A stretch of DNA of 64,000 bases from Marinobacter nanhaiticus D15-8W. Lineage in GTDB: Bacteria; Pseudomonadota; Gammaproteobacteria; Pseudomonadales; Oleiphilaceae. The translations under genes and the position numbers were made by a program. How positions within the stretch are numbered: position 1 is the stretch's first letter; every line of letters starts with the position of its first letter. Positions 51,371-63,399 of this stretch are shown piece after piece. Where the stretch lies: the NCBI RefSeq assembly GCF_036511935.1, contig NZ_AP028878.1, positions 1,860,001-1,924,000 on the forward strand. The letters run 5' to 3'. Under the pieces are notes generated by a model, which saw only the letters and a program-made list of their open reading frames with translations, was not told where the DNA came from and did no database searches.

Positions 51371-51919
51371 TCAGCCTCCGCTTCCGTGATAGGTCTGGTG
51401 CAGGTCGGCAAGCTTGTTCTGTGCCTGCAGGATCAGATCGCAGATTTCCCGGACGGCGCCTTCGCCGCCGCCAGTTTCGGTGCAATAGTCGGCCTGCTCA
51501 CGCACGTACCAGTGGCCGTTGGGCACGGTGATGCCCAGTCCGGCGAGCATGATGGCGCCCAGGTCCGGCAGGTCGTCGCCCATATAGGCTGCCGACTCGG
51601 CCGGGATATTCAGGTCCTGCAATAGCTCGCGCAGTGCGCTCTCCTTGTCCTCTCGCCCTTGTTGTAGGTGCTGTATGCCCAGGTCCCGCGCGCGGCGAGC
51701 GGTCAGCGGGGAGTTGCGGCCGGTGATGATGGCCACTTCGACGCCGTTGCGTCGAAGCTGTTTGATGCCGTGGCCGTCGAGGATGTTAAAGGCTTTCATC
51801 TCGTCGCCCTGGGCCGTGAAGTAGAGCTGTCCATTGGTCATGACTCCATCGACATCCAGTGCCAGTAGGCGGATGCCGGCAGCTTTACTGATCAAATCCT
51901 CGGGTAGGGGGCGTTCCAT
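51371..51919 (-). CDS. kdsC: 3-deoxy-D-manno-octulosonate 8-phosphate phosphatase
   Basis: HAD phosphatase that makes KDO from KDO-8-P for LPS. Catalytic DVDGVMTNG, TGRNSPLTARRA and YMGDDLPDL motifs are present; 182 residues. The start is not certain: ATG at 51919 has AAGGA 7 bases upstream; another ATG at 51940 and a TTG overlapping the kdsD stop are in frame. Confidence 0.93.
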   Translation of the reverse strand: MERPLPEDLISKAAGIRLLALDVDGVMTNGQLYFTAQGDEMKAFNILDGHGIKQLRRNGVEVAIITGRNSPLTARRARDLGIQHLQQGREDKESALRELLQDLNIPAESAAYMGDDLPDLGAIMLAGLGITVPNGHWYVREQADYCTETGGGEGAVREICDLILQAQNKLADLHQTYHGSGG

Positions 51920-51978
51920 TCGGAGGTCCTTCACGGTCATTCTTGAGTCTCGTTTAGGGTGTCTGTCGGCACCTGTCT

Positions 51979-52947
51979 TCAAATGACCCCGGCGCGCAGC
52001 AAGTCGTGCATGTTGATGGCGCCGACCAGTCGTCCTTCACGGTTCAGTACCGGCAGTGCATTGATCTTTACTTCGTCCATCAGCTTGAGCGCTTCCGCGG
52101 CGAGCTGGTCGTCGTAGATGCTGCGTCCCCCGGCAGTCATAACCTCGCTGATCGGCGTCACACGGACATCGATATTACGGTCAAGCGTGCGGCGCAGGTC
52201 GCCATCGGTGAAGATGCCTACGATCATGCCGTTGTCATCTACGACCGTTGTCATGCCCAGGCCCTTGCGTGAAATTTCAAGCAAGGCGCCACTGAGCAGA
52301 GTGTCGGTAGAGACCCGGGGGATACGGTCGCCAGTGTGCATGATGTCGGAAACCCGGAGCAGCAGGCGACGGCCCAGGCTGCCACCGGGGTGTGAAAAGG
52401 CGAAATCTTCAGCGCTGAAACCTCGCGCCTCGAGCAAGGCCACCGCCAGGGCATCGCCCATGACGAGGGTAGCCGTGGTACTGCTGGTCGGTGCCAGGTT
52501 CAATGGGCAGGCTTCACGCGGTACGCTGACATCGAGGTTGACCACCGCTTCCTGGGCCAATACGGACTCCGCATCGCCGGTCATGCTGATCAGAGGCGCG
52601 CCCATGCGCTTGAGCAGGGGCAGAATGGTCAGCACTTCGCTGGTCTTACCGGAATTGGAGATGGCGAGAACCACGTCCTGGCCGGTAATCATGCCCAGAT
52701 CACCGTGGCTGGCCTCACCGGGATGCACGAAAAAGGATGGTGTGCCGGTACTGGCCAGGGTCGCGGCAATCTTCTTGCCGATATGGCCGGACTTGCCCAT
52801 GCCGGTCACGACCACGCGGCCGGAGCACGACATGATAACTTCGCAGGCTTTGGAAAAGGTGTCGTCGATCCGATTGGCGAGGGCGTCGATAGCCTCGCGC
52901 TGGATAGCAATGGCCTGACGCGCCGAATCGATAAAGGACGTTGTCAT
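51979..52947 (-). CDS. kdsD: Arabinose-5-phosphate isomerase
   Basis: Converts ribulose-5-P to arabinose-5-P, the first step to KDO. SIS domain (GMGKSGHIGKKIAATLASTGT, ISNSGKTSE) then two CBS domains; 322 residues is the standard length. Located between yrbG and kdsC as in E. coli. Confidence 0.96.
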   Translation of the reverse strand: MTTSFIDSARQAIAIQREAIDALANRIDDTFSKACEVIMSCSGRVVVTGMGKSGHIGKKIAATLASTGTPSFFVHPGEASHGDLGMITGQDVVLAISNSGKTSEVLTILPLLKRMGAPLISMTGDAESVLAQEAVVNLDVSVPREACPLNLAPTSSTTATLVMGDALAVALLEARGFSAEDFAFSHPGGSLGRRLLLRVSDIMHTGDRIPRVSTDTLLSGALLEISRKGLGMTTVVDDNGMIVGIFTDGDLRRTLDRNIDVRVTPISEVMTAGGRSIYDDQLAAEALKLMDEVKINALPVLNREGRLVGAINMHDLLRAGVI

Positions 52948-52965
52948 AATTGCAGAAATATCTCT

Positions 52966-53928
52966 CTAGCGCGCTGCATGGTAAAGCAGGGCGGTGTATG
53001 CAATGTATCCGGCCAGCAGTATACCACCTTCAAAGCGGGCCAGTTTTCCCTTTTTCTGCATGCCATAGGCGAACGCGGCGAGCAGCAACGTGAGTCCACC
53101 CATGGTCGCATAGTCGCGGTAGAGCACGTCGGTCTCCACGCGTAGCGGGTTGAGCAGCGCCGGCATTGCCAGTACGGCCAGCAGGTTGAACAGGTTGGAG
53201 CCTACGATGTTGCCGAGCGCGACGTCGTGATGCCCCTTGAGGGCGCTGGCAACCGAGGCGGCCAGTTCCGGCAGGCTGGTGCCGATCGCGACGATGGTCA
53301 GGCCGACGATCAGTTCGCTCACGCCCAGGGATAGCGCCATCTCGGTAGCACCCCAGACCAGGATCCGTGAACTCAGGACCAGGGCGGCCAGTCCAATAAC
53401 GAACCAGAGGACCGCTCGTCCCGTAGTCATGGCAGGAATGTCCTCGAGTTCCTCGACGAATTCCGGAGCGTCCGAAGGGTCGTTGTTGCGACTCATGAGG
53501 AACAGCGACACCCCAAGCATGATGAGAAAGAGAATGCCGTCGAGGGGGGACAGTTCGTTGTCCAGCAACAATGGAAATACCAGAATGGTGACAGCCAGCA
53601 GGATGGGGAACTCACGAAACAGAACGGTACGTTTCAGCGGTATTGGTGCGATCAGGGTGGTGATCCCCAGCACCAGGCCGATATTGGCGATGTTCGAACC
53701 GAGTGCGTTACCTACCGCCAGCGCCGGCGCGTCAGTGAGCGCCGCTGTGGCGGAGACCAGCATCTCGGGTGCTGAAGTGCCGAACGCGACGATCGTAAGG
53801 CCGATCAGAAGAGGTGACATGCCGAAGCCGCGGGCAATGGCAACCGATCCTTCGACGAATCGGTCGGCGCTCCAGATCAGTAGTACAAGACCGGCAACGA
53901 GCGCGCCAATGTAGGGGAGTAAGGACAT
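52966..53928 (-). CDS. yrbG: Calcium/sodium antiporter (YrbG family)
   Basis: Inner-membrane Ca2+/cation antiporter with about ten helices and the two inverted alpha repeats, FGTSAPEMLVS..NALGSNIANIGLVLG and IGTSLPELAASVAS..GNIVGSNLFNLLAVL. 320 residues from the ATG at 53928; the open upstream extension of 79 codons shows no membrane topology. First gene of the yrbG-kdsDC-lptCAB run; transport activity is inferred from the family. Confidence 0.93.
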   Translation of the reverse strand: MSLLPYIGALVAGLVLLIWSADRFVEGSVAIARGFGMSPLLIGLTIVAFGTSAPEMLVSATAALTDAPALAVGNALGSNIANIGLVLGITTLIAPIPLKRTVLFREFPILLAVTILVFPLLLDNELSPLDGILFLIMLGVSLFLMSRNNDPSDAPEFVEELEDIPAMTTGRAVLWFVIGLAALVLSSRILVWGATEMALSLGVSELIVGLTIVAIGTSLPELAASVASALKGHHDVALGNIVGSNLFNLLAVLAMPALLNPLRVETDVLYRDYATMGGLTLLLAAFAYGMQKKGKLARFEGGILLAGYIAYTALLYHAAR

Positions 53929-54301
53929 CCTGCGGTTTCCTGTTTTGAAGACCGAATAGGTTGTTGGAGCAATTAGGTATTTGATTTGCGAAGGCGTGGG
54001 ATTGTGCGTGAGATGGTGGATTGCCGCAACCGGGCGGGCGCTAAGCGGGAAATCGGGGTATTCTACGGGTCCGTCGACGATGTAACCGCGTAACGCGCTG
54101 ACGGTGGCTCGTTGCAGTCGCGTTTGAGCTTCGCAGCGACTTCGCTTAATGTACCGCACTGCCACTTGGCGTACTGTCAGAGTACACTGGCGTCCGTGTC
54201 CGCCATAGCGTTATGACGAGCACGTATGTAACGGATTTAATGGGTGTTTAATGCGTCACTAACGCAGCATGCCCTCGTACTATTCCAATAGGAAGGTCTT
54301 G
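53929..54301. other. Divergent intergenic region yrbG / mlaF
   Basis: 373 bases without a gene. It must hold the divergent promoters of the yrbG and mla operons, but none is clear. GTACT-GTCAG-AGTAC (about 54172-54186) is a small inverted repeat upstream of mlaF. Confidence 0.45.
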
Positions 54302-55126
54302 ATGGCGTCCACGTACAGCGATATCGAGAGTACGTACATCGATATTGAGAATCTGGTGTTCCTGCGTGGCGAACGCCGGATTTTTGATGGTCTTTCCCTC
54401 AAGATTCCCCGCGGCAAGGTCACGGCCATCATGGGGCCGAGCGGCACCGGCAAGACCACATTGCTCAAGCTGATCGGCGGCCAGCTCAAGCCGGACAGTG
54501 GGCGAATCCTGGTCGACGGGCAAGCAGTCCACGACCTGGGCCGTTCTGCGCTCTATGCCTTACGGGCCCGAATAGGCATGCTGTTCCAGAGTGGGGCTCT
54601 CTTTTCAGACCTGAGTGTCTACGAGAATGTTGCTTTTCCGCTACGCGTTCATACCGACCTGCCCGAAGATATGATCCGCGACATCGTGCTCATGAAGCTC
54701 GAAGCGGTGGGGTTGCGTGGTGCGCGCAAGCTTATGCCGTCCGAACTCTCTGGCGGCATGACGCGCCGGGTCGCCTTGGCGCGAAGCATTGCCCTGGATC
54801 CCGAACTGATCATGTACGACGAGCCGTTCACCGGGCAGGACCCGATTGCCAAGGGCGTGTTGGTGGAAATGATCAGCAAGCTCAATCGGACCATGGGGCT
54901 GACCAGCGTGCTGGTCTCCCATGACGTGCCTGAATCGCTGAGTATCTGCGATTACGCCTGTATCGTCTCCAATGGCAAGGTCATTGGTGAGGGCGTGCCG
55001 TCGGACCTCAAGGCCAGCGAATCCGAGCGGGTCCAGCAGTTCCTGCAGGGCAAGCCCGACGGTCCGGTTCCCTTCCACTATTCCGCTCGGGCGATCGCCG
55101 AAGATCTTGCTGGAGTCTCCCAATGA
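54302..55126 (+). CDS. mlaF: Phospholipid-trafficking ABC ATPase MlaF
   Basis: ATPase of the MlaFEDB complex that maintains outer-membrane lipid asymmetry. Walker A GPSGTGKT (45-52), signature ELSGGMTRR, Walker [14 protein letters not shown]; 274 residues. The ATG at 54302 has AGGAAGG upstream. ATGA overlap with mlaE. Confidence 0.96.
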   Translation: MASTYSDIESTYIDIENLVFLRGERRIFDGLSLKIPRGKVTAIMGPSGTGKTTLLKLIGGQLKPDSGRILVDGQAVHDLGRSALYALRARIGMLFQSGALFSDLSVYENVAFPLRVHTDLPEDMIRDIVLMKLEAVGLRGARKLMPSELSGGMTRRVALARSIALDPELIMYDEPFTGQDPIAKGVLVEMISKLNRTMGLTSVLVSHDVPESLSICDYACIVSNGKVIGEGVPSDLKASESERVQQFLQGKPDGPVPFHYSARAIAEDLAGVSQ

Positions 55127-55905
55127 TTGCACGTCTGGCCGCGTTGGGGCGAGGAACCCTTGATACTTTCGCATCTGTTGGTCGTTCCGGTGAGTTCCTC
55201 TTCCGCAGTATCGTTGCCGTGCCACGCCCGGCGACCGGGTTGCCGCTCCTGATCAAACAGATTTACGCCGTGGGCGTGCTTTCCCTCGCGATTATCGTCG
55301 TCTCGGGCCTGTTTATCGGCATGGTGCTGGGACTTCAGGGTTACAACATTCTCTCTGACTATGGCTCCGAACAGGCTATTGGCCAGATGGTGGCGTTAAC
55401 CCTGGTGCGTGAGCTTGGCCCGGTCGTGACTGCATTACTGTTCGCTGGCCGTGCCGGGTCGGCGCTAACGGCGGAAATAGGTCTGATGAAGGCTACCGAG
55501 CAGCTCTCCAGTATGGAAATGATGGGCGTCGATCCATTGCGGCGGGTGATTGCGCCGCGGTTCTGGGCAGGCTTTATCGCCATGCCGCTACTCGCGATGA
55601 TCTTTTCGGTGGTGGGTATCTGGGGTGGCATGCTGGTCGGCGTGGACTGGCTGGGTGTGTTCGAGGGCTCTTACTGGGCCAATATGCAGTCTTCCGTGGC
55701 GTTTTATGAGGATGTCCTCAACGGCATCGTCAAGAGTATTGTGTTCGGCTTCGTCTGCACCTGGATCGCAGTCTACCAGGGCTATGACGCGGTACCGACT
55801 TCCGAGGGCATAAGCTCGGCGACGACAAAGACCGTGGTCTTCTCGTCGCTGGCGGTCCTGGGTCTCGATTTTATTCTTACAGCAGTCATGTTCGGAGAAA
55901 TCTGA
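55123..55905 (+). CDS. mlaE: Phospholipid ABC transporter permease MlaE
   Basis: Permease of 260 residues with five or six helices and the conserved [24 protein letters not shown] loop of the MlaE family. It overlaps mlaF by four bases and mlaD by one. Confidence 0.96.
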   Translation: MIARLAALGRGTLDTFASVGRSGEFLFRSIVAVPRPATGLPLLIKQIYAVGVLSLAIIVVSGLFIGMVLGLQGYNILSDYGSEQAIGQMVALTLVRELGPVVTALLFAGRAGSALTAEIGLMKATEQLSSMEMMGVDPLRRVIAPRFWAGFIAMPLLAMIFSVVGIWGGMLVGVDWLGVFEGSYWANMQSSVAFYEDVLNGIVKSIVFGFVCTWIAVYQGYDAVPTSEGISSATTKTVVFSSLAVLGLDFILTAVMFGEI

Positions 55906-56354
55906 TGCGTCAGAGAACGTTGGAAATTGTAGTCGGGTGTTTCATGCTCGCAGGCATCGGTGCACTGCTGTTCCTCGCGTTGCAGGTCAGCGGCCTGACA
56001 CCGCAATCGGGTGAGCCGACCTACAAGGTTTACGCCAATTTCAACGATATCGGTGGCTTATCGGTGCGTGGCCAGGTCTCCATGGCCGGCGTTACCATCG
56101 GCGAAGTCACCGATATCACGCTGGATCGTGAAACTTACCAAGCTCGGGTCGAAATGGCGGTTAACCGGTCGGTGGATATCATTCCGACGGATAGCACGGC
56201 GGTTATCCGTACTGCTGGTCTTTTGGGAGAAAAGTATATCGATGTATCCATTGGCGCCGATCAGTCGTACATGCAACCAGGCGATACCTTTTACGGTACT
56301 CAATCTGCGCTCAACATCGAACGGTTGATCAGTAACTTTGCATCGGGCAAATAA
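55905..56354 (+). CDS. mlaD: Phospholipid ABC transporter substrate-binding MlaD
   Basis: A 149-residue MCE-domain protein anchored by one N-terminal helix (VVGCFMLAGIGALLFLALQVSGL). It forms hexameric rings on MlaE. The MCE core (YKVYANFNDIGGLSVRGQVSMAGVTIGEV) is clear. Coupled to mlaE. Confidence 0.95.
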   Translation: MRQRTLEIVVGCFMLAGIGALLFLALQVSGLTPQSGEPTYKVYANFNDIGGLSVRGQVSMAGVTIGEVTDITLDRETYQARVEMAVNRSVDIIPTDSTAVIRTAGLLGEKYIDVSIGADQSYMQPGDTFYGTQSALNIERLISNFASGK

Positions 56355-56429
56355 GCTGCAGGTTTGGGCAAGGCGCAAGTTGCACTCGGCGTGTAACCTG
56401 TGCATGTAAAGCAAGGCAGGAGCAGGTTT

Positions 56430-57080
56430 ATGAAGGCAGTCCAGCAACTCTGGATCGGTTTGGTGGCTCTGGTTTCCATGGTTTTGGGCATGCCCGCCAT
56501 GGCGGACGAGTCGTTGCGTCAGTACGTGGACGAAAACACCCAGGAACTGGTGCAGAAGCTCAACGAAGAGCGTTCTCTCTACAGCAAGAATCCTGAAGCC
56601 TTCTATCGCGAGATGGAAAGCGCGCTGGAGGATTTTGTCGACTTTCGCCGGATCGCGGCCCGAGTCATGGGTCGGTATGCTCATCAGGCTTCTCCCGAGC
56701 AGCGTGATGCCTTCGTCGAGAAGTTCAAGCGCAGCCTGTTCGATAGCTATGCCAAGGCACTGGTTGAGGCCGACAGCTTCACGATTGACGTGAAGGAGGC
56801 GACAATAAACCAGAACAATTCAGATCGAGCATCTGTCCAATTGCAGGTGAACACCGCTTCCGGTAACCGCTACCCGGTGACTTACTCGATGTTCAAGGCG
56901 AATAACGGTAATTGGATGATGGAGAATGTCATCGTCGAGGGTGTAAATATTGGACTTGCGTTCCGGGACCGTTTCGCTCAGGAAATGGAAGAAAGCCGTG
57001 GCAACGTGCAAGCTGTCATCGACGGTTGGACTGACAGTGTGAAGGACCTGAACCTCGACGACGAGGTGGACCAGTCGTGA
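56430..57080 (+). CDS. mlaC: Periplasmic phospholipid-binding protein MlaC
   Basis: Soluble shuttle between the MlaA and MlaFEDB complexes. Signal peptide with cleavage after PAMA (residue 25), then the Tol-Tol-Ttg2 domain (FRRIAARVMGRYA...); 216 residues. The ATG at 56430 has GGAG 7 bases upstream. It overlaps the mlaB GTG. Confidence 0.94.
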   Translation: MKAVQQLWIGLVALVSMVLGMPAMADESLRQYVDENTQELVQKLNEERSLYSKNPEAFYREMESALEDFVDFRRIAARVMGRYAHQASPEQRDAFVEKFKRSLFDSYAKALVEADSFTIDVKEATINQNNSDRASVQLQVNTASGNRYPVTYSMFKANNGNWMMENVIVEGVNIGLAFRDRFAQEMEESRGNVQAVIDGWTDSVKDLNLDDEVDQS

Positions 57081-57397
57081 ATGCCCAGGCCCCAGCGCTC
57101 GTGGAAAAAGACCCCGAAGGTTGTCTGAAGCTCTCAGGTACGGTGCTTGAGCCTGATGTACGCGCTGTGCGCAAGGAAGGTGAGCGGCTGCTGGGTGAGT
57201 GGGGTAGTGGCGAATGCACGGTTGATGTCGCCGGGCTGAACAACGCCAGCAGCGTCGTGCTTTCCCTGATGTTGTGCTGGAAGCGGGAAGCCATCCGGCG
57301 CAACATCGAGCTGCGTTTCGAAGGCGCTAATGAGCGTCTTCGTGATTTGGCAGAGATGAGCCACGTCGCCGGGTACCTGGGTCTCGAAAGCGCCTGA
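57077..57397 (+). CDS. mlaB: STAS-domain protein MlaB
   Basis: A 106-residue STAS protein that binds and stabilises MlaF. The STAS core (CTVDVAGLNNASSVVLSLMLCWKREA) includes the conserved loop serines. GTG start overlapping the mlaC stop. Confidence 0.9.
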   Translation: MNAQAPALVEKDPEGCLKLSGTVLEPDVRAVRKEGERLLGEWGSGECTVDVAGLNNASSVVLSLMLCWKREAIRRNIELRFEGANERLRDLAEMSHVAGYLGLESA

Positions 57398-57443
57398 TCG
57401 ACATCATTGGATATCTATTGTTTAGCCTGCCTCGGTAATTCGA

Positions 57444-57449
57444 TACAAT
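57444..57449 (+). promoter_or_regulatory. Possible promoter -10 upstream of ibaG-murA
   Basis: TACAAT (five of six) is in the 252-base gap after mlaB, with no good -35. The gap holds no gene; it suggests a separate start for ibaG-murA-his. Confidence 0.35.
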
Positions 57450-57649
57450 CCCGCGTCTAACCCGCCTCTGTGCAAGGGTCTTTGAAAAGTCCGGAATGGC
57501 CGATAATTCTGAGCCACAGTCGTGGATTCATCATGGGGCTAAATGGCTACCCGTGTCCGGGGCTTTTTACAGATTGCTCGTACAGCGGCCGGCCGATTCC
57601 CGACTGGGTTGCCGGTTGCAGCCCACTCTCTAGAACAGATGAGGTATAT

Positions 57650-57895
57650 ATGCAGGCGGAGGACGTCGCAGAACTGGTCCGCAAAGAGCTGCCGGATTGC
57701 GAAATCCAGGTCCAGAACGATGGCAACCACTATCTGGTGGTCGCCGTTGGTGAGCGGTTCGAAGGTATGTCACCGGTCAAGAAGCAGCAGCTGATCTACT
57801 CAGCGCTCAACGAGCAGTTGGCCGAAGGAACCATACACGCCCTGACGATCAAGGCCTTTACACCCGCGCAGTGGGCAGCACGTCAGGGGCAATAG
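57650..57895 (+). CDS. ibaG: BolA-family protein IbaG
   Basis: An 81-residue BolA-like protein (VRKELPDCEIQVQNDGNHYLVVAVGERFEGMSPVKKQQL), which pairs with monothiol glutaredoxins around Fe-S clusters. It is next to murA as in E. coli. The ATG at 57650 has GAGG 5 bases upstream; the open frame 60 codons further upstream is not conserved. Confidence 0.93.
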   Translation: MQAEDVAELVRKELPDCEIQVQNDGNHYLVVAVGERFEGMSPVKKQQLIYSALNEQLAEGTIHALTIKAFTPAQWAARQGQ

Positions 57896-57953
57896 TTCTT
57901 GCCGGGCAAACTTTCGTAGGGCAAGGCGATTTCTGGTCCAAGGGTGACTGTAA

Positions 57954-59288
<1,335 letters not shown>

Positions 59289-59308
59289 TCCAGCATTGTG
59301 GACGTATT

Positions 59309-59953
59309 ATGACTGATAGCATCACCATCGCGCTCTCCAAGGGGCGGATCCTCAAGGAGACGTTGCCGCTACTGGCGGAGGCGGGCATCGAGCCGGTCGA
59401 CGATATCGATCGATCACGCAAGCTGGTGTTTCCCACCAGCGATCCGAATGTCCGGCTATTGATTATCCGGGCGACGGATGTACCGACGTACGTCCAGTAT
59501 GGCGGCGCTGATCTTGGTGTGACCGGTAAGGACGTGTTGATGGAGCATGGTGGTGCTGGCCTCTATGAGCCCCTGGATCTGAATATCGCCCGTTGTAAGC
59601 TGATGACGGCAGGACCAGTGGGGGTAAAGGCGCCCCAGGGTCGAGTGCGGGTGGCCACCAAGTTCGTCAACCTTGCCCGCCAGTACTATGCCTCACAGGG
59701 ACGGCAGGCCGACATTATCAAGCTATATGGCGCGATGGAGTTGGCTCCCATACTGAACCTGGCCGACGAGATCGTGGACATTGTCGATACCGGCAATACC
59801 CTCAAGGCCAACGGGCTGGAGCCGCGCGAGCTGATCACGCATATCAGTACGCGCCTGGTTGCCAACCGTGCCTCAATGAAGATGAAACACCGGGGACTGC
59901 ACCCTATTATTGAACAGTTGGGGGCAGCGGTGGATCGTCGCCGTAACGACTGA
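59309..59953 (+). CDS. hisG: ATP phosphoribosyltransferase, short form
   Basis: First step of histidine synthesis. At 214 residues it is the short HisG, which lacks the C-terminal ACT-like regulatory domain and, in known cases, needs the HisRS-like partner HisZ, not encoded here. [16 protein letters not shown] and [14 protein letters not shown] are family motifs. The ATG at 59309 is 21 bases after murA. Confidence 0.95.
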   Translation: MTDSITIALSKGRILKETLPLLAEAGIEPVDDIDRSRKLVFPTSDPNVRLLIIRATDVPTYVQYGGADLGVTGKDVLMEHGGAGLYEPLDLNIARCKLMTAGPVGVKAPQGRVRVATKFVNLARQYYASQGRQADIIKLYGAMELAPILNLADEIVDIVDTGNTLKANGLEPRELITHISTRLVANRASMKMKHRGLHPIIEQLGAAVDRRRND

Positions 59954-60055
59954 TTCACAGCCGACGCCTTCGATTTTTAGTCGCCCCGTATTTGGCGGTA
60001 CTTACGTGTGCCGCCCTGGAACTCCTGCTTTGTTCGTATCCCGAGAGGATGTGTT

Positions 60056-61363
60056 ATGACTGAGGTCACCGTAAAACGCCTGTCCGCGGCCGATGCGGAT
60101 TTTGATGCCACCCTCGATCGCCTGCTGGCCTGGGAGGATAGTGTCGATCATCAGGTGAACGAGTCGGTCCGTCATATCCTCCAAGCCGTAAGAACCCGTG
60201 GCGACGCGGCATTGCTGGAATTTACCTCCAAATTCGATCAGGTGGACGCGGCAAGCGTGGCAGAGTTGGAAATTTCCGCCGAACGGCTGCAGCAGGCACT
60301 GGACAAGATTCCAGCGGACCAGCGCGAGGCGCTGGAAAAGGCCGCCGAGCGTATCCGTAGCTACCACGAGCGGCAGAATGCGGGCTCCTGGCAGTATGAA
60401 GAAGACGATGGAACGGTCCTGGGGCAGAAAGTGACTGCGCTGGATCGGGCCGGTCTTTACGTACCAGGGGGCAAGGCGGCTTACCCCTCATCCGTCCTGA
60501 TGAACGCCATCCCTGCCAAGGTGGCCGGCGTCGGTGAAGTGGTGATGGTCGTGCCGACGCCTGGGGGCACAGTTAACGAGCTGGTGCTGGCGGCTGCGTG
60601 TATCGCCGGCGTCGACCGGGTGTTTACCCTCGGCGGGGCCCAGGCCGTGGCCGCGCTGGCCTATGGCACCGAAACCGTCCCGCCGGTGGACAAGATCGTC
60701 GGGCCGGGCAATATCTTTGTGGCGACCGCTAAGCGGGAAGTCTTTGGCACCGTTGGAATCGATATGATTGCCGGACCCTCCGAGATCCTGGTGATCTGCG
60801 ATGGGCAGACGGACCCGGACTGGATCGCGATGGATCTTTTCTCGCAAGCCGAGCATGACGAGCAGGCCCAGTCCATCCTCGTCAGCCCAGATGGCGACTT
60901 TCTCGACAAGGTTGAAACCAGTATTCGCAAACTGCTGCCGACACTGGAGCGGGCGGAGATCATTGCCAAGTCGGTCTCTGACCGTGCGGCCCTCATCCAG
61001 GTTGAGGATCTTGCTGAAGCCGCCAAGGTCAGCAATCGCATTGCCCCAGAGCATCTGGAATTGTCGGTAGCCGATCCCGAAGCCCTGCTGCCGTCGATCC
61101 GTCATGCAGGTGCGATCTTCATGGGCCGATATACGGCGGAAGCTCTCGGTGATTATTGCGCGGGCCCGAACCACGTGCTCCCTACCTCCGGAACAGCACG
61201 TTTTTCGTCGCCGCTCGGGGTTTACGATTTCCAGAAGCGCTCTTCAATCATCGGCTTCTCCGCCGAGGGTGCCGACCGAATGGGTAGAGTGGCCTCGGTT
61301 CTGGCCCGCGGCGAAGGGCTGACGGCTCATGCCCGTTCAGCTGAATACCGGGTGAAGTCCTGA
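60056..61363 (+). CDS. hisD: Histidinol dehydrogenase
   Basis: Zn2+/NAD enzyme for the last two steps of histidine synthesis; 435 residues. Motifs [45 protein letters not shown] and [14 protein letters not shown] are all present. The ATG at 60056 has GAGAGGA upstream. Confidence 0.97.
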   Translation: MTEVTVKRLSAADADFDATLDRLLAWEDSVDHQVNESVRHILQAVRTRGDAALLEFTSKFDQVDAASVAELEISAERLQQALDKIPADQREALEKAAERIRSYHERQNAGSWQYEEDDGTVLGQKVTALDRAGLYVPGGKAAYPSSVLMNAIPAKVAGVGEVVMVVPTPGGTVNELVLAAACIAGVDRVFTLGGAQAVAALAYGTETVPPVDKIVGPGNIFVATAKREVFGTVGIDMIAGPSEILVICDGQTDPDWIAMDLFSQAEHDEQAQSILVSPDGDFLDKVETSIRKLLPTLERAEIIAKSVSDRAALIQVEDLAEAAKVSNRIAPEHLELSVADPEALLPSIRHAGAIFMGRYTAEALGDYCAGPNHVLPTSGTARFSSPLGVYDFQKRSSIIGFSAEGADRMGRVASVLARGEGLTAHARSAEYRVKS

Positions 61364-61390
61364 TTCGAGATTGCAGCTGAAGGATTGAAT

Positions 61391-62455
61391 ATGAGTCGTT
61401 TCTGGAGTCCATTGGTCCACGACCTGGTGCCTTATGTGCCGGGTGAGCAACCCAAACTGGTCAACCTGGTCAAGCTGAATACCAACGAGCACCCATGGGG
61501 CCCATCGCCCAGGGTGATCGAGGCTATCCAGGCGGAAGTATCCGCCAACCTGCGCCTCTATCCGGATCCCAATGCCGACGCGCTGAAAAACAAGTTGGCG
61601 GACTACCATGGCGTAACAGCTGAACAGGTGTTCGTCGGCAATGGGTCCGATGAAGTGCTGGCGCACATCTTCTACGGCCTGTTCCAGCATGGCAAACCGG
61701 TGCTATTCCCCGATATCACCTACAGCTTCTATCCGGTGTATAGCGGTCTTTATGGCATCGAGGCGCGCCTGATTCCACTGGATGAGCAGTTCGCCGTTCG
61801 TCCTGAAGACTACTCCGGCGATTGCGGCGGTATTATCTTTCCCAACCCCAACGCGCCTACCGGGCGGCTAATGCCGCTTGCCGATATCGAGACGATCGCG
61901 GCGAACAATCCGGATGTACCGGTGGTCGTCGACGAAGCCTATGTGGACTTCGGCGGAGAATCAGCAATACAGCTGGTGGATCGGTATCCCAACCTGCTGG
62001 TCACCCAGACGCTGTCGAAATCCCGGTCCCTTGCAGGGCTGCGGGTCGGCTTCGCCATTGGTCATGCCGACCTGATCGAAGCACTCGAGCGGGTCAAGAA
62101 CAGCTTCAATTCCTATCCGCTGGATCGCCTGGCCATCGTCGGAGCCGTGGCAGCGTATGAAGACGAAACCTACTTCCGCGAAGCCACCGATTACGTTATC
62201 CGCGAGCGCGAGCGTGTGACTGCGGCGCTGCAGACGCTGGGCTTTGAGGTGCTGCCGTCGGTTGCCAACTTCGTACTGGCTCGGCACCCCGGCATCGCAG
62301 GAGCGGATATTGCCGCGGGCTTGCGTGAACGCAGCATCATCGTGCGACACTTCAACAAGCCACGTATCGAAAACCACCTTCGGATCACCATCGGCTCCAC
62401 CGAGCAGAACGATGCCCTGCTGGGCGCGTTGCCGGAGATTGTGGGGTATTGGTGA
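61391..62455 (+). CDS. hisC: Histidinol-phosphate aminotransferase
   Basis: PLP aminotransferase of histidine synthesis; 354 residues. The PLP lysine is K210 in [15 protein letters not shown], with NPNAPTG and DEAYVDF. The ATG at 61391 has AAGGA 6 bases upstream. It ends the his block here; the other his genes are elsewhere. Confidence 0.95.
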   Translation: MSRFWSPLVHDLVPYVPGEQPKLVNLVKLNTNEHPWGPSPRVIEAIQAEVSANLRLYPDPNADALKNKLADYHGVTAEQVFVGNGSDEVLAHIFYGLFQHGKPVLFPDITYSFYPVYSGLYGIEARLIPLDEQFAVRPEDYSGDCGGIIFPNPNAPTGRLMPLADIETIAANNPDVPVVVDEAYVDFGGESAIQLVDRYPNLLVTQTLSKSRSLAGLRVGFAIGHADLIEALERVKNSFNSYPLDRLAIVGAVAAYEDETYFREATDYVIRERERVTAALQTLGFEVLPSVANFVLARHPGIAGADIAAGLRERSIIVRHFNKPRIENHLRITIGSTEQNDALLGALPEIVGYW

Positions 62456-62482
62456 TGTCGGGTAATTGACTCGGAGGAGACC

Positions 62483-63244
62483 ATGACAGCTCAGGTAGCA
62501 CGCGACGATATCGTGCGACGCGTCGACGAATGGCTGCAGCCGGGCCGCTTCCAGGATTATTGTCCAAATGGCCTCCAGGTTGAGGGCAAATCCCGAGTGC
62601 GTCGCATCGTCAGCGGCGTCACCGCCTCCCAGGCCTTTATCGATGCTGCGTTGGCGGCTGACGCCGATATGATCCTGGTCCACCATGGCTATTTCTGGAA
62701 GGGCGAGGATCAACGCATCCAGGGTATGAAGAAGCAGCGCTTGCAATCGCTGCTGGCTCGGGACGTCAGTCTGCTGGCCTACCACCTGCCGTTGGATGCT
62801 CATGCCGAATTGGGCAATAACCGGCAGTTGGCGAATAGGCTCGGTATCAAACATGCCAAGCCGCTTGATCCCGAAGGTGGGTTGGTATGGATGGGTGATC
62901 TGGAGGCCGCGATGTCGGCCGAAGACTTTGCCGGTCTGCTTGAGGACCGCCTCGCACGCCGTCCGCTACACGTTGGGGAAGGGCGCGCGGGAATTCGCAA
63001 GGTCGCCTGGTGCACGGGCGCAGCCCAAGGGTTTATAACCCACGCTCTGGAGGCGGGGGCTGATGCGTATGTTAGTGGGGAGATTTCCGAGCCGACGGTC
63101 CATACCGCTCGCGAATGCGGCATCCACTATTTCTCGGCGGGGCATCATGCAACGGAGCGGTATGGTGTTCAGGCAGTGGGGGAGCGTTTGGCGCGGGAGT
63201 TGGATATAGAGCACCAATTTATCGATATTGATAACCCGGTATAG
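62483..63244 (+). CDS. Nif3-like dinuclear metal center protein (YbgI family)
   Basis: A 253-residue protein with the metal-binding pattern of Nif3/YbgI: LVHHGYFWKG, YHLPLDAH, and SAGHHATERYG near the end. Annotated in databases as GTP cyclohydrolase type 2-like, but the natural reaction is unknown. It is 27 bases after hisC and likely read with it. Confidence 0.9.
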   Translation: MTAQVARDDIVRRVDEWLQPGRFQDYCPNGLQVEGKSRVRRIVSGVTASQAFIDAALAADADMILVHHGYFWKGEDQRIQGMKKQRLQSLLARDVSLLAYHLPLDAHAELGNNRQLANRLGIKHAKPLDPEGGLVWMGDLEAAMSAEDFAGLLEDRLARRPLHVGEGRAGIRKVAWCTGAAQGFITHALEAGADAYVSGEISEPTVHTARECGIHYFSAGHHATERYGVQAVGERLARELDIEHQFIDIDNPV

Positions 63245-63256
63245 ATGCCAGACTGG

Positions 63257-63356
63257 GGCACCTGCGGTGCCTCAGAAGCCGAAGCTTCTGCTACATGCTC
63301 GAGTTGTCCGTAAAATGTAGCCGACGCTTCAGCTTCGGAGCAGCCCGGCGGGCTGC
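63257..63356. repeat. Inverted REP pair (BIME-like)
   Basis: Perfect hairpin GGCACC-TGC-GGTGCC (63257-63271), then GAAGCCGAAGCTTCTGCTACA; right part TGTAGCCGACGCTTCAGCTTCGGA and the hairpin GCAGCCCGGCGGGCTGC. It has the same design as 43661-43762. It lies between the convergent Nif3-like and yhcB genes and may also act as a transcript end. Confidence 0.8.
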
Positions 63357-63399
63357 CCTATGCTATGAAGACGTCTACTGCAGTTGAGGTTGAACCGGT

